The notes beneath the pieces were generated by a model, which worked only from the letters and a program-made list of their open reading frames with translations, was not told the origin of the DNA and did no database searches. The translations under genes and the position numbers were made by a program. A stretch of 39,137 nt of DNA, taken from Alcanivorax sp. GTDB lineage: Bacteria; Pseudomonadota; Gammaproteobacteria; Pseudomonadales; Alcanivoracaceae. The stretch covers positions 1 through 39,137 of the forward strand of contig NZ_JABURH010000197.1 in the NCBI RefSeq assembly GCF_014762765.1. Direction: 5' to 3'. This document shows positions 25,001 through 32,399 of this stretch, in pieces (position 1 is the first letter of the stretch; the number at the start of each line of letters is the position of its first letter).

Positions 25001-28000
25001 GAACGATGCCATCAGTACGGCCAACGACAGTCTGCTGCGAGTAGGCGATACCGTGGTTTATCGTCTGGCGCTGAACCTGCGCGAAGGGCTGACCACTAAC
25101 GTAACGGTAAGTGACAGCCTGCCTGCCGGGCTGGAATTCGACAGCATGCTAGCCGTCAATGGTGATGCCTCGGCCCCGTTCAGTGCTGTGGCGCCGTTCA
25201 ACCACGGGGATATCGCGGCCCCAGCCGTGGCGGGTAACCAGATCACCTGGACCATTGGTGACATCACCAATGCCATTAACAACGATACCAGTGACGATAC
25301 CTTCATCATCGAGTATCAGGCTCGCGTGACCACCGACATCCTGGCTCATGTCGCCACCACCACACTGACCAACGATGCCAGCTTCAGTTACGACAACGGT
25401 ATCGTCCTCAACGACAGCGCCAATATTGATGTACGCCAGCCGGTGCTGGTCACCCTGACCAAGACCGATGACCTGGGAAACAGCTACCCGGACAGCACCA
25501 GCCCACTGCAGGTGGATCTGGCCAGCGACATCATGAATTTCCGCCTGGAAGCCTGTAATGACAGCGGTTCCACGGCCCCCGCCTATAGTCTGCAACTGGT
25601 GGATACTCTGGCAGCCGAGCTGGATGAAACCAGCATCACTACGCCGCTGGTAACGGTGAATGGTGCAGCCCAGACCGATGGCGCCGATTACACCTACACC
25701 GCGCCCGCCGGGCCGGGTGGCAACCTGGCCTTTGATTTCGTCACTCCAGTGAACCCGGGCCAATGCGCCCTGGTGGAATACTCCATCGGCTTCCAGGACG
25801 ATGTGGCGCCCAACCAGCTCTGGAACAACAGCGTTACGGCTGCGGAGTACTGGTCCTTGCCGGCGGCGGCTGGCCAGCAGTATGCCGCCCTGGGGCCGGC
25901 CGAATTCTGGATGACCAACCAGACGGTTGATCCGCTGCCGTTGAAGAGCCTGGTGTCTCCGGCCTCGGAAGCCGTCATCGGCGAGACGGTCACTTATACC
26001 ATTACCATTCCGGCCATTAATGCGGCCCGCAGCGATGTGGTGGTCACCGATAACCTGCCGGTGGCACTGGTCTATGACAGTGCCACCGCCACCGTGGGTG
26101 GCAACCCGGTCGCCCTGACGGACAACAGTACGCCGCCGGATCAGGTGAGCCTGTCCATTGCCGATATCCCCGCCGGTCAGGAAGCGGTAGTCACCCTGGT
26201 CACCCATGTGGCCAACACCGTGGATACCAATGCGGGCGATACCTTCAACAACGTTGCCAGCTATACCTATGCCGGCTACAGCGGTACGGCCCTGACCAGT
26301 GCCCCCTCTGGCTCGCTGACCATTGTCGAGCCTCTGGTCAGCCTGACCAAGGCCGTCACGCCCACCGATCCGCCCGTGTCCGGGGATGTTCTTACTTACA
26401 CCGTGGACCTGACGGCAGATACCGGGGCCACCTTCTCGGATGCCCTCGATCTGGTGCTCACCGATACCCTCAGCCTGGGGCTGGCCTATGTGCCTGGCAC
26501 GGCCACGGTAGCCGGCGCGGCAGTAGAACCGGGCACTATCACCGGCGATGGCATCAATACCGCGCAGACACTGACCTGGGAAAACATCGACATCCCGGAA
26601 GGCACCGCCGTTCAGGTGGTGTATGACGTGGAAGTGCAGAACAACGTCACCCCGGGCCAGGTGCTGGCCAATACTGCGACCGCTACCTGGACCAGCTTGA
26701 GTGGCGTGGACGCCAACGAACGTGATGGCAGTGGTGGCGTGAATGACTACATCACCTCTGACAGCACCAACCTTGGGGCGCCGGACAATACCACCCTGGC
26801 GAAGACCCGAATCGCGGACACCTTCAATACCTCTGCCCAGGAGGTGCGAGTGGGGGACCGGGTGCAGTTCGAACTGCGCATCGGCCTGCAGGAAGGCAGC
26901 CATAACGATCTGGTGCTGACCGATGTGCTACCCACCGGACTGATCTACGAAGACATGGTCAGCGCAGACTTCTTCGGCACGGCAGGCACAGCCACGCCAA
27001 CCGTCAGCGGCCAGACACTGACCTGGAATCTGGGTGACGTTACTAATCCGGCCGATGGCGACCCGGGCAATGATTTCCTGGTACTGGTTTACGAAGTACG
27101 GATCGAAAACAACGATGTGCTGAGCCAGACGCCGACCAGTCAGCCCCTGTTCAACAGTGCGTCTCTGGATTACACCGTGGGCGGTGTAGCGGCCCCCACC
27201 AAGACCGCGGATGCCTCGCTCGAGGTGCTGCAGCCGGAGCTGGCTGTGGCCAAGAGCGCCAGCGAAGCAGGTGGCGATACCATCGTGGTGGCCGGTGAAA
27301 CGGTCACCTATACCGTAGATATCACCAACAACGGTCTGGCGCCGGCTTACGATACGGTGCTTACCGATACCCTGCCGGCTGGCATGCGCCAGAGCGGTGT
27401 GACAACCACGGCCATGACCCTGGTGAATGCCGGCACGGCCTTGCCGTTGCTGGCCCCCTCCTATGATGCGGGAACTGGTGTGGCCGTCTGGAATCTTGAT
27501 AACGGCAGCGCCGATACCTACACCATTCCGGAGGGAGAGACCCTGCGGGTGGAATATACGGTGCAGGTGGATCCGGATGTGGGGGCTTCCCTGACTCTCA
27601 CTAATTCGGCGCTGGTGTCCCTGTACTACTCCTTCGATAACGATGCTGTGCCTGCCAATGGCGTAGACACCGAACGGGAAGAGTACGGTCCCACCGCCGC
27701 GGCGACCAGCTCGCTGACCACTCCGGGACCGGGAGCCCTGTCGAAGGTGGAGTCTGCCAGCACCGTTGCCGTGGGCGACCAGCTCACCTATCAGATTCTG
27801 GTTCCGGCCATGCCGGTGGATACCGCCCTGTTCGATGTGCGCATCACCGATGATCTGGGTGCGTCTGCGGCGGTGTTGAGCTTTGTCAGTGTGGATCGGG
27901 CGCCAGCAGCCCCTGGCATCAATAGTGGCGCCTGGACGCCGACCAATACCGGCACGGCAACGCAGCTGGTGATTGAAGACACCGCCGGTGGTATCGATAT

Positions 28001-31000
28001 TCCTGCCGGTGAACAGATTGCTGTGGATATCACCGTCGAGGTAGTGGATGACCCGGCCAATGTGGACGGGCTGGTGTTCAACAACAGCGCGGATTACACC
28101 TTCAACCGTGTCGACGATGACACAGCCACCCAGGGGGCCGGTCAGCCGGGTACCTCCGGTGACACCATCATTGTCGAGCCGGGTCTGGTGATGACCAAGA
28201 CCGGTCCGGCGACCATGAGCGTGGGCACCCCGGATCTGTTCACGCTGGATGTGCAGAACACAGGTTCCGGTGCGGCCTGGGATATCACTCTGACGGATCA
28301 TCTGCCGAACCTGGCGTCCGGTGGCATGTGCGACAACGCACCGGTGATCACCGCTGCCCGGGTTTTCGATACGGATGGCAGTACCCTGCTGGCGGATCTC
28401 GCTGCAGGTACGGATTACGTCACCAGCTTTGCGCCCAGCAGCCCGGGAACGCCTTGTACTTTCACTTTTACCGGTCAGACCGCGGCCGCCGTGCTGGAAG
28501 CCGGGCAATTCCTGCGGTTGGAATACCAGGCTGAGCTGGATGATGCCACGCCCGCCAACAGTGAGCTGACCAATTTCGCCGGGGCAACAGAGTGGTTCAG
28601 TGCCGATGATGCGTTTACCGAACGTCGCACCTATACCCATGTCCTGGAAGATGTGGTCGAGGACACTCCGGACCCGCAGGACTACCACACCCTGACCAGC
28701 AACCCGCCGGAAATGACAGTGGAGAAAACCGTTGTCATCCAGAACGACCTGAATGGGGATGGCCAGGCTAACCCGGGTGACAGCCTGCGCTACACCCTGA
28801 CTGTCACCAACACCAGCCAGGTACTGTTGCCGGACTTCTCCCTGCTGGACGATGTAGGTGCGTTGCACACCGAGGTGATTTTTGAGCCGGGCAGTCTGGT
28901 AATGGTAACGGTTCCGCCAGGTGCTACGGACAACTCCGACGCCAATGGTGGCACCAATGGCGCCGGTCTGGTGGATGTGCAGGACCTGAGCCTGGATGTG
29001 GCCGGTTCCGCCGGCGATACCGTCACCGTGGTCTTTGATGTGACCCTGGCGAGTCCGATCGATAACGGCACCGTAGTGCTGAACCAGGGCAGCGTGGAAG
29101 CCTTTGGATCCACGCTGCAGTTAACCGATGATCCCAACCTGCCTGGAGACGAGGACCCCACCCGGATCGCTGTCGCGTCGGCGCCGGTCATGCAGGTGCA
29201 GAAAGTTTCTGATGATGTGACCGGCGACCCCACCGTACTGGCGCCGGAAGACACCCTGCTTTATACCCTGACGGTGGCGAATATCGGCAATGAGAATGCC
29301 GTGGACGTGACCCTGCGTGACGCCATTCCGGAATTCACCACTTACGTGGCCGGCAGTACCACGCTTAACGGCAATGCAGTTGCCGATCCGGCAGCAGGAG
29401 TGTCGCCGCTGGAAGCGGGCATGCAGATCAATGCACCGGGTAATACCTCGCCGGGAGCCATGGACGCGGATGCGACCGCCGCGGCGGAGAACGTGGCCAC
29501 CATTACCTTCAGTGTGACCATCGATGCGGACACCCTGGCAGGTACCCGCATCGTCAACCAGGGTTTCGTTAATGGAGCCGGTACCGGCGGTACTGACTTC
29601 ATGGAACAGCCTTCTGACGACCCGGCCACCCCGGTAGCCAACGACCCCACCGAGGATATCGTCGGCGCCTTGCCGTTGCTGGACGTGCAGAAAACCGTGG
29701 TGCTTGCCAATGATGTGAACGGCAACAATGCGCCGGATCCGGATGACACCCTGCTATATACCTTCGTGGTGACCAACAGCTCCGGTAACCCGGCCACCGA
29801 TGTGGTCCTCACTGACCAGATCCCGGCCAATACGACCTATGTGGCCGGCAGCACTACCCTGAACGGTGCGCCTGTTGCCGATGCCGGTGGGGCGTCTGCG
29901 TTGGTGAACGGACTGCCGATCAATTCCAGCGGCGAACCGGCTGGCAGCATGGCCGGTAACAGCAGCGCCACGGTGACTCTGGCAGTAACCATCAATGCTG
30001 GTGTTGCCGGCGGCACCGTGATTCGCAACCAGGGCATTCTGGCCAGCACCGAACTGCCGGACGAACCGTCCGATGCGGACGGGGTAGATTCCAATGGTGA
30101 TCAACCTACCGAAATCATTGTCGGCGCCGCCCAGCAGGTCTCCATCGTCAAGGACGTGACAGTCGTTGGTGGTGGCATCGTGCAGGCGGGATCGGTACTG
30201 GAATACACCGTACAGGTGGTCAACAACGGTCTGGTGCCTGCCACCCAGGTGGTACTCAGCGATGACCTGACACCGCTGGCCGGGCTGGCCACCTATGTGC
30301 CGGATTCGGCGCGGCTGAATGGTGGCACTGCGGGCGTGGATGACAGCACAGCGATCCTGGTGGGCGACTATGGCAGTGCCTACGGCGATCTGCCGGTGGG
30401 TGGAACAGCCACCTTGCGTTTCCAGGTTCGGGTGGATGATACCGTGCCGCCGGGAACCACCATCAGCAATACCGGCGAAGTGAGCTGGGACAATGATACT
30501 CGTTCGGCCAGCAGCACTGTGGTGGTGGAAGTGGGTGCCATCCCAGGCACCGCCACCCTGAGCGGTCAGGCCTGGCATGACGCCAACTTCGACAATGTGC
30601 TCGATACGGGCGAAACCGTGCTGCCCGACTGGACGGTGGAAATCTACCGTAACGGTTCGCTGCTGCGCACCACCAATACCGATGATAACGGCCGGTTTGT
30701 AGCGGCAGGCCTGCCCGAGACCATGGGTGGTGAAACCTATGAAGTACGCTATCTGGCTCCGGGCGCAACCGCATCGACCGCAACTCTGGGGCTGACCGAC
30801 TCTGCATTTACCGACGGTCTGCAGCGTATTACCGATATCACTGCTGCCGCAGATGATCTGGTGCAGAACCTGAACCTGCCCATTGATCCGAACGGGGTTG
30901 TCTATGATGCCATCTCACGCCAGCCGGTCCCCGGTGCCCGGGTGACCATGGTGGATGCGGGTGGTAGCGCCGTTGCCACCAGCTGTTTTGATGATCCGGC

Positions 31001-32399
31001 CCAGCAGGGCCAGGTCACCACGGCCAACGGCTTCTACAAATTCGATCTGAATTTCAGTGCTGGTTCCTGTCCAGGCGGCAGCGATTACCTGATTCAGGTG
31101 GCGCCACCGGCCAGCGGCTATGAGCAGGGCGTATCGCGCCTGATTGCGCCCGACACCAGCGACGCAACGGCAGCCTACGATGTGCCGACCTGTTCCGGCG
31201 ATGCGGTGGCCACCACTAGCGCTTGTGAGGTTCAATCCTCGGCTAACCAGCCGGGCACCTCTGTGGCAGCGGGCAGCCCGTTGACCGGTTATTACCTGCA
31301 CCTGACGTTCGATAATACGGTGCTGCCGGACGACAGCCAGATATTCAACAACCACATTCCGCTGGACCCGCAACTTGGTGGAGCGGTGTCCATTACCAAA
31401 ACTTCGTCGGTGGTGAACGTCAGCCGAGGCCAGTTCGTGCCCTATGTGATTCGCATCAGCAATACCTATGGTCTGGCGATTCCGGATCTGGTGGTGGTGG
31501 ACAGCTTCCCGGCAGGCTTCAAGTACGTGGCAGATTCCGCCCGCCTGGATGATGTGCCGGTGGAGCTGGTTCGTGAGGGCCGGCAACTGATACTGCGCGA
31601 CCTGGATCTGGCAGCGGACGGGCAGCACACCCTGAAGATGCTGTTCATCGTGGGGGCTGGTGTCAGTGAAGGGGAGTACGTCAATCGCGCCCAGGTGTTC
31701 AACGCGGTGGCGCCACGCAGCCATGCCGGCACCACCCGGGCGGCTTCCGGGGAAGCCTCGGCAACGGTGCGTGTTGTGCCGGACCCGGATTTCGACTGTA
31801 CCGATGTGATCGGCAAGATCTTCGACGATGCCAACCAGAACGGCTATCAGGATGAGGGTGAAGCCGGCTTGCCGGGTGTCCGCGCCGTAACCGCTCGCGG
31901 GCTACTTGTCACCAGCGATGAATACGGCCGTTTCCACATTACCTGTGCGGTGGTGCCGGACGAGAACCGTGGCTCCAACTTCATCCTGAAAGTGGATGAC
32001 CGCACCTTGCCCACCGGTTACCGCCTGACCACGGAGAATCCTCTGGTTCGCCGGGCAACCCGAGGGAAGATGATCAAGTTCAACTTCGGTGCGGCTCTGC
32101 ATCGGGTGGTGCGCCTGGATCTGGCGAACGGGGTCTTTGAGCCGGATACCACACAAATGCGCTTGCAGTGGCAATCCCGTGTACCGCTGCTGATGGAAGA
32201 ACTGGGAACAGAGGCTTCCATCCTGCGCCTGGCCTATATGGCCGAGAACGAAAGCAAGCGCCTGGTGGAAAAACGTCTCAAGGCAATGAAGCGAATGATT
32301 GCCGAGCAGTGGGCGGAAATGGGGAACCCCTACGAACTGATAATAGAAACGGAAGTGTTCTGGCGAACAGGCGCTCCCCCCGAGAGGAGCAGCAAATAA
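22035..32399 (+). CDS. Giant DUF11-repeat surface protein (3454 aa)
   Basis: Start TTG at 22035, chosen because it gives a signal peptide (hydrophobic core AQVFAVILLLGTSGIAEA, end near 43) with a weak TAGGGT site 8 nt upstream; no ATG fits. After a Cys-containing N-terminal domain (about 44-164, four Cys), about 18 DUF11-type beta-sandwich modules follow, starting near residues 165, 327, 503, 664, 811, 978, 1137, 1301, 1434, 1586, 1735, 1900, 2050, 2226, 2385, 2548, 2701 and 3116. Typical marks are 'GD.v.Yt', 'D.LPaGl.y' and 'N.A....'. Between 2839 and 3115 and again from about 3255 are SdrD-B-like modules with Ca2+-loop patterns. The C-terminal 200 residues are basic and helical (ESKRLVEKRLKAMKRMIAEQW). 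No sortase signal, PEP-CTERM or own barrel is visible, so anchoring probably depends on the next gene, which overlaps by 1 nt. Likely a long adhesin or fibre. Confidence 0.88.
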   Translation: MKRESFRGRPPAGGALCTQRIATIVAQVFAVILLLGTSGIAEAVQYNCSDYPLINGFHVIDGAVPTTPPSPPSSPAPDNIKIDVNCRIQNYPQGYPGGFNTNFSFDNNDPTPYLVIFDNVFHTGNMSCNTVAEHKIWFTNGSSSKILGGSCQNLLIPVEMIDKRALEGPGGNEITSATVGVPFTYNLTIPVLFDAGSGTVINGEGSLNDVHDISVRDDISSAALGVDLTYLGHTVTRESNGAPVAHNFSNVGGLLTFDNFQPNILPAGEQIIIEIEVVLEDTALNAPGSAFINVAEWEFGRFIDGIFYDPLPGENGRAELVTISEPELVLDKNTDATAVNFTDTPAYTLDVQNVGGFDAWGITVEDELPTGMCLTDPSASVTASVLATDGSTVVRTLDPLAGDFTVSYDAGTCLLTVTLNDSAGAIAPDQHLLLSYDSQLDPIGSPDEASDGDTLTNVAAATQWFNDSSANASRVEFTAPRSDGTPGVTDNQDAESVTAGLSGYYFEKTVVNLVTGASPAFTAASGDRLRYRLRLFNLDQVINDISISDLIDVAGLDASSLVITSCPVLASCSFDAGTGLLSVDGNPVLDAAAGTDLMVEYEVDVLGGLPDGTLISNQADLSATDGLGDPFLTQSDDPNVNGVSDPEVDGDEDPTVVQVVAPGPLSKANPPQTEVAIGEQFTYRVTVPETPDASPLFDVRILDNLAASGVDLGFVGATVVSGGTWSLTNTGTASNLVIEDLSTGIDIPAGGQAVIDITVELLNTVNNQSGDTFSNTAAYTFNRANGNPALQVSGPAGPNDTTPPLTVVEPALAISKTVANVTTGKSPTDPASGGDVLEYTLTMPNSGTSVANDATITDTLPAGLTLVPGSASATIGGVPVAGFVAAPTDAGSGVLIWGDDNGDDSLDIPVGQSLELTYRVNVADASIASFDNSAVVEWTSLQGDSNAERSGAGCPNIAQPDDYCAGPATATITTVDTNALAKTVVADSWNDAISTANDSLLRVGDTVVYRLALNLREGLTTNVTVSDSLPAGLEFDSMLAVNGDASAPFSAVAPFNHGDIAAPAVAGNQITWTIGDITNAINNDTSDDTFIIEYQARVTTDILAHVATTTLTNDASFSYDNGIVLNDSANIDVRQPVLVTLTKTDDLGNSYPDSTSPLQVDLASDIMNFRLEACNDSGSTAPAYSLQLVDTLAAELDETSITTPLVTVNGAAQTDGADYTYTAPAGPGGNLAFDFVTPVNPGQCALVEYSIGFQDDVAPNQLWNNSVTAAEYWSLPAAAGQQYAALGPAEFWMTNQTVDPLPLKSLVSPASEAVIGETVTYTITIPAINAARSDVVVTDNLPVALVYDSATATVGGNPVALTDNSTPPDQVSLSIADIPAGQEAVVTLVTHVANTVDTNAGDTFNNVASYTYAGYSGTALTSAPSGSLTIVEPLVSLTKAVTPTDPPVSGDVLTYTVDLTADTGATFSDALDLVLTDTLSLGLAYVPGTATVAGAAVEPGTITGDGINTAQTLTWENIDIPEGTAVQVVYDVEVQNNVTPGQVLANTATATWTSLSGVDANERDGSGGVNDYITSDSTNLGAPDNTTLAKTRIADTFNTSAQEVRVGDRVQFELRIGLQEGSHNDLVLTDVLPTGLIYEDMVSADFFGTAGTATPTVSGQTLTWNLGDVTNPADGDPGNDFLVLVYEVRIENNDVLSQTPTSQPLFNSASLDYTVGGVAAPTKTADASLEVLQPELAVAKSASEAGGDTIVVAGETVTYTVDITNNGLAPAYDTVLTDTLPAGMRQSGVTTTAMTLVNAGTALPLLAPSYDAGTGVAVWNLDNGSADTYTIPEGETLRVEYTVQVDPDVGASLTLTNSALVSLYYSFDNDAVPANGVDTEREEYGPTAAATSSLTTPGPGALSKVESASTVAVGDQLTYQILVPAMPVDTALFDVRITDDLGASAAVLSFVSVDRAPAAPGINSGAWTPTNTGTATQLVIEDTAGGIDIPAGEQIAVDITVEVVDDPANVDGLVFNNSADYTFNRVDDDTATQGAGQPGTSGDTIIVEPGLVMTKTGPATMSVGTPDLFTLDVQNTGSGAAWDITLTDHLPNLASGGMCDNAPVITAARVFDTDGSTLLADLAAGTDYVTSFAPSSPGTPCTFTFTGQTAAAVLEAGQFLRLEYQAELDDATPANSELTNFAGATEWFSADDAFTERRTYTHVLEDVVEDTPDPQDYHTLTSNPPEMTVEKTVVIQNDLNGDGQANPGDSLRYTLTVTNTSQVLLPDFSLLDDVGALHTEVIFEPGSLVMVTVPPGATDNSDANGGTNGAGLVDVQDLSLDVAGSAGDTVTVVFDVTLASPIDNGTVVLNQGSVEAFGSTLQLTDDPNLPGDEDPTRIAVASAPVMQVQKVSDDVTGDPTVLAPEDTLLYTLTVANIGNENAVDVTLRDAIPEFTTYVAGSTTLNGNAVADPAAGVSPLEAGMQINAPGNTSPGAMDADATAAAENVATITFSVTIDADTLAGTRIVNQGFVNGAGTGGTDFMEQPSDDPATPVANDPTEDIVGALPLLDVQKTVVLANDVNGNNAPDPDDTLLYTFVVTNSSGNPATDVVLTDQIPANTTYVAGSTTLNGAPVADAGGASALVNGLPINSSGEPAGSMAGNSSATVTLAVTINAGVAGGTVIRNQGILASTELPDEPSDADGVDSNGDQPTEIIVGAAQQVSIVKDVTVVGGGIVQAGSVLEYTVQVVNNGLVPATQVVLSDDLTPLAGLATYVPDSARLNGGTAGVDDSTAILVGDYGSAYGDLPVGGTATLRFQVRVDDTVPPGTTISNTGEVSWDNDTRSASSTVVVEVGAIPGTATLSGQAWHDANFDNVLDTGETVLPDWTVEIYRNGSLLRTTNTDDNGRFVAAGLPETMGGETYEVRYLAPGATASTATLGLTDSAFTDGLQRITDITAAADDLVQNLNLPIDPNGVVYDAISRQPVPGARVTMVDAGGSAVATSCFDDPAQQGQVTTANGFYKFDLNFSAGSCPGGSDYLIQVAPPASGYEQGVSRLIAPDTSDATAAYDVPTCSGDAVATTSACEVQSSANQPGTSVAAGSPLTGYYLHLTFDNTVLPDDSQIFNNHIPLDPQLGGAVSITKTSSVVNVSRGQFVPYVIRISNTYGLAIPDLVVVDSFPAGFKYVADSARLDDVPVELVREGRQLILRDLDLAADGQHTLKMLFIVGAGVSEGEYVNRAQVFNAVAPRSHAGTTRAASGEASATVRVVPDPDFDCTDVIGKIFDDANQNGYQDEGEAGLPGVRAVTARGLLVTSDEYGRFHITCAVVPDENRGSNFILKVDDRTLPTGYRLTTENPLVRRATRGKMIKFNFGAALHRVVRLDLANGVFEPDTTQMRLQWQSRVPLLMEELGTEASILRLAYMAENESKRLVEKRLKAMKRMIAEQWAEMGNPYELIIETEVFWRTGAPPERSSK
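22527..24023 (+). repeat. DUF11 modules 1-3 (super-repeat type C, copy 1)
   Basis: Three modules encoded inside the giant gene. Module 2 (from 23013) and module 3 (from 23541) resemble modules 13 and 14 in detail: both second modules have 'TLDVQN.G...AW.ITV.D.LP..MC' and both third modules have 'GD.LRY.L...N' and end with DDPN...G.EDPT. Module 1 shares the 'VG..FTY...PV' opening with modules 4, 8 and 12. Confidence 0.6.
24024..25934 (+). repeat. DUF11 modules 4-7 (four-module block, copy A)
   Basis: Residues 664-1300. Modules 4, 5, 6 and 7 correspond in order and type to modules 8, 9, 10 and 11. Examples: module 4 opens with 'IGEQFTYRVTVP' and module 8 with 'IGETVTYTITIP'; modules 5 and 9 both contain WTSL.G..N.ER.G; modules 6 and 10 both contain LAKT..AD and a long acidic insert before the last strands. 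The block was probably duplicated as a unit and has since diverged. Confidence 0.65.
25935..27731 (+). repeat. DUF11 modules 8-11 (four-module block, copy B)
   Basis: Residues 1301-1899, directly following copy A without spacer. Modules 7 and 11 both carry 'APAY...L.DTL.A...'. Similarity between copies is at protein level; no long identical DNA stretch was noticed, which implies an old duplication. Confidence 0.65.
27732..29186 (+). repeat. DUF11 modules 12-14 (super-repeat type C, copy 2)
   Basis: Residues 1900-2384. Module 12 is of the 4/8 type (VGDQLTYQILVPA...FDVRITDDL, plus the IDIPAG.Q segment shared with module 4); modules 13 and 14 match modules 2 and 3. Module 14 opens with an EF-hand/dockerin-like Ca2+ loop (DLNGDGQANPGD, near 28746-28781). 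Confidence 0.6.

Noticed and set aside
25149-28868. Two long minus-strand frames (584 and 646 aa) inside the DUF11 gene
   Set aside because: Shadows of GC-rich coding sequence. The plus-strand frame is continuous with repeated DUF11 motifs; the antisense translations are rich in Gly, Arg, His and Gln without any domain.
22527-31796. CRISPR array or DNA tandem repeats in the repetitive giant gene
   Set aside because: Similarity is between protein modules of 130-175 residues in one reading frame; there are no short identical spaced repeats.
32168-32398. Upstream extension of the OmpA-barrel protein
   Set aside because: It would overlap the DUF11 gene by more than 200 nt and has no signal peptide; the ATG at 32399 overlaps the stop by 1 nt, has a GAGGAG site and leads into an export signal.
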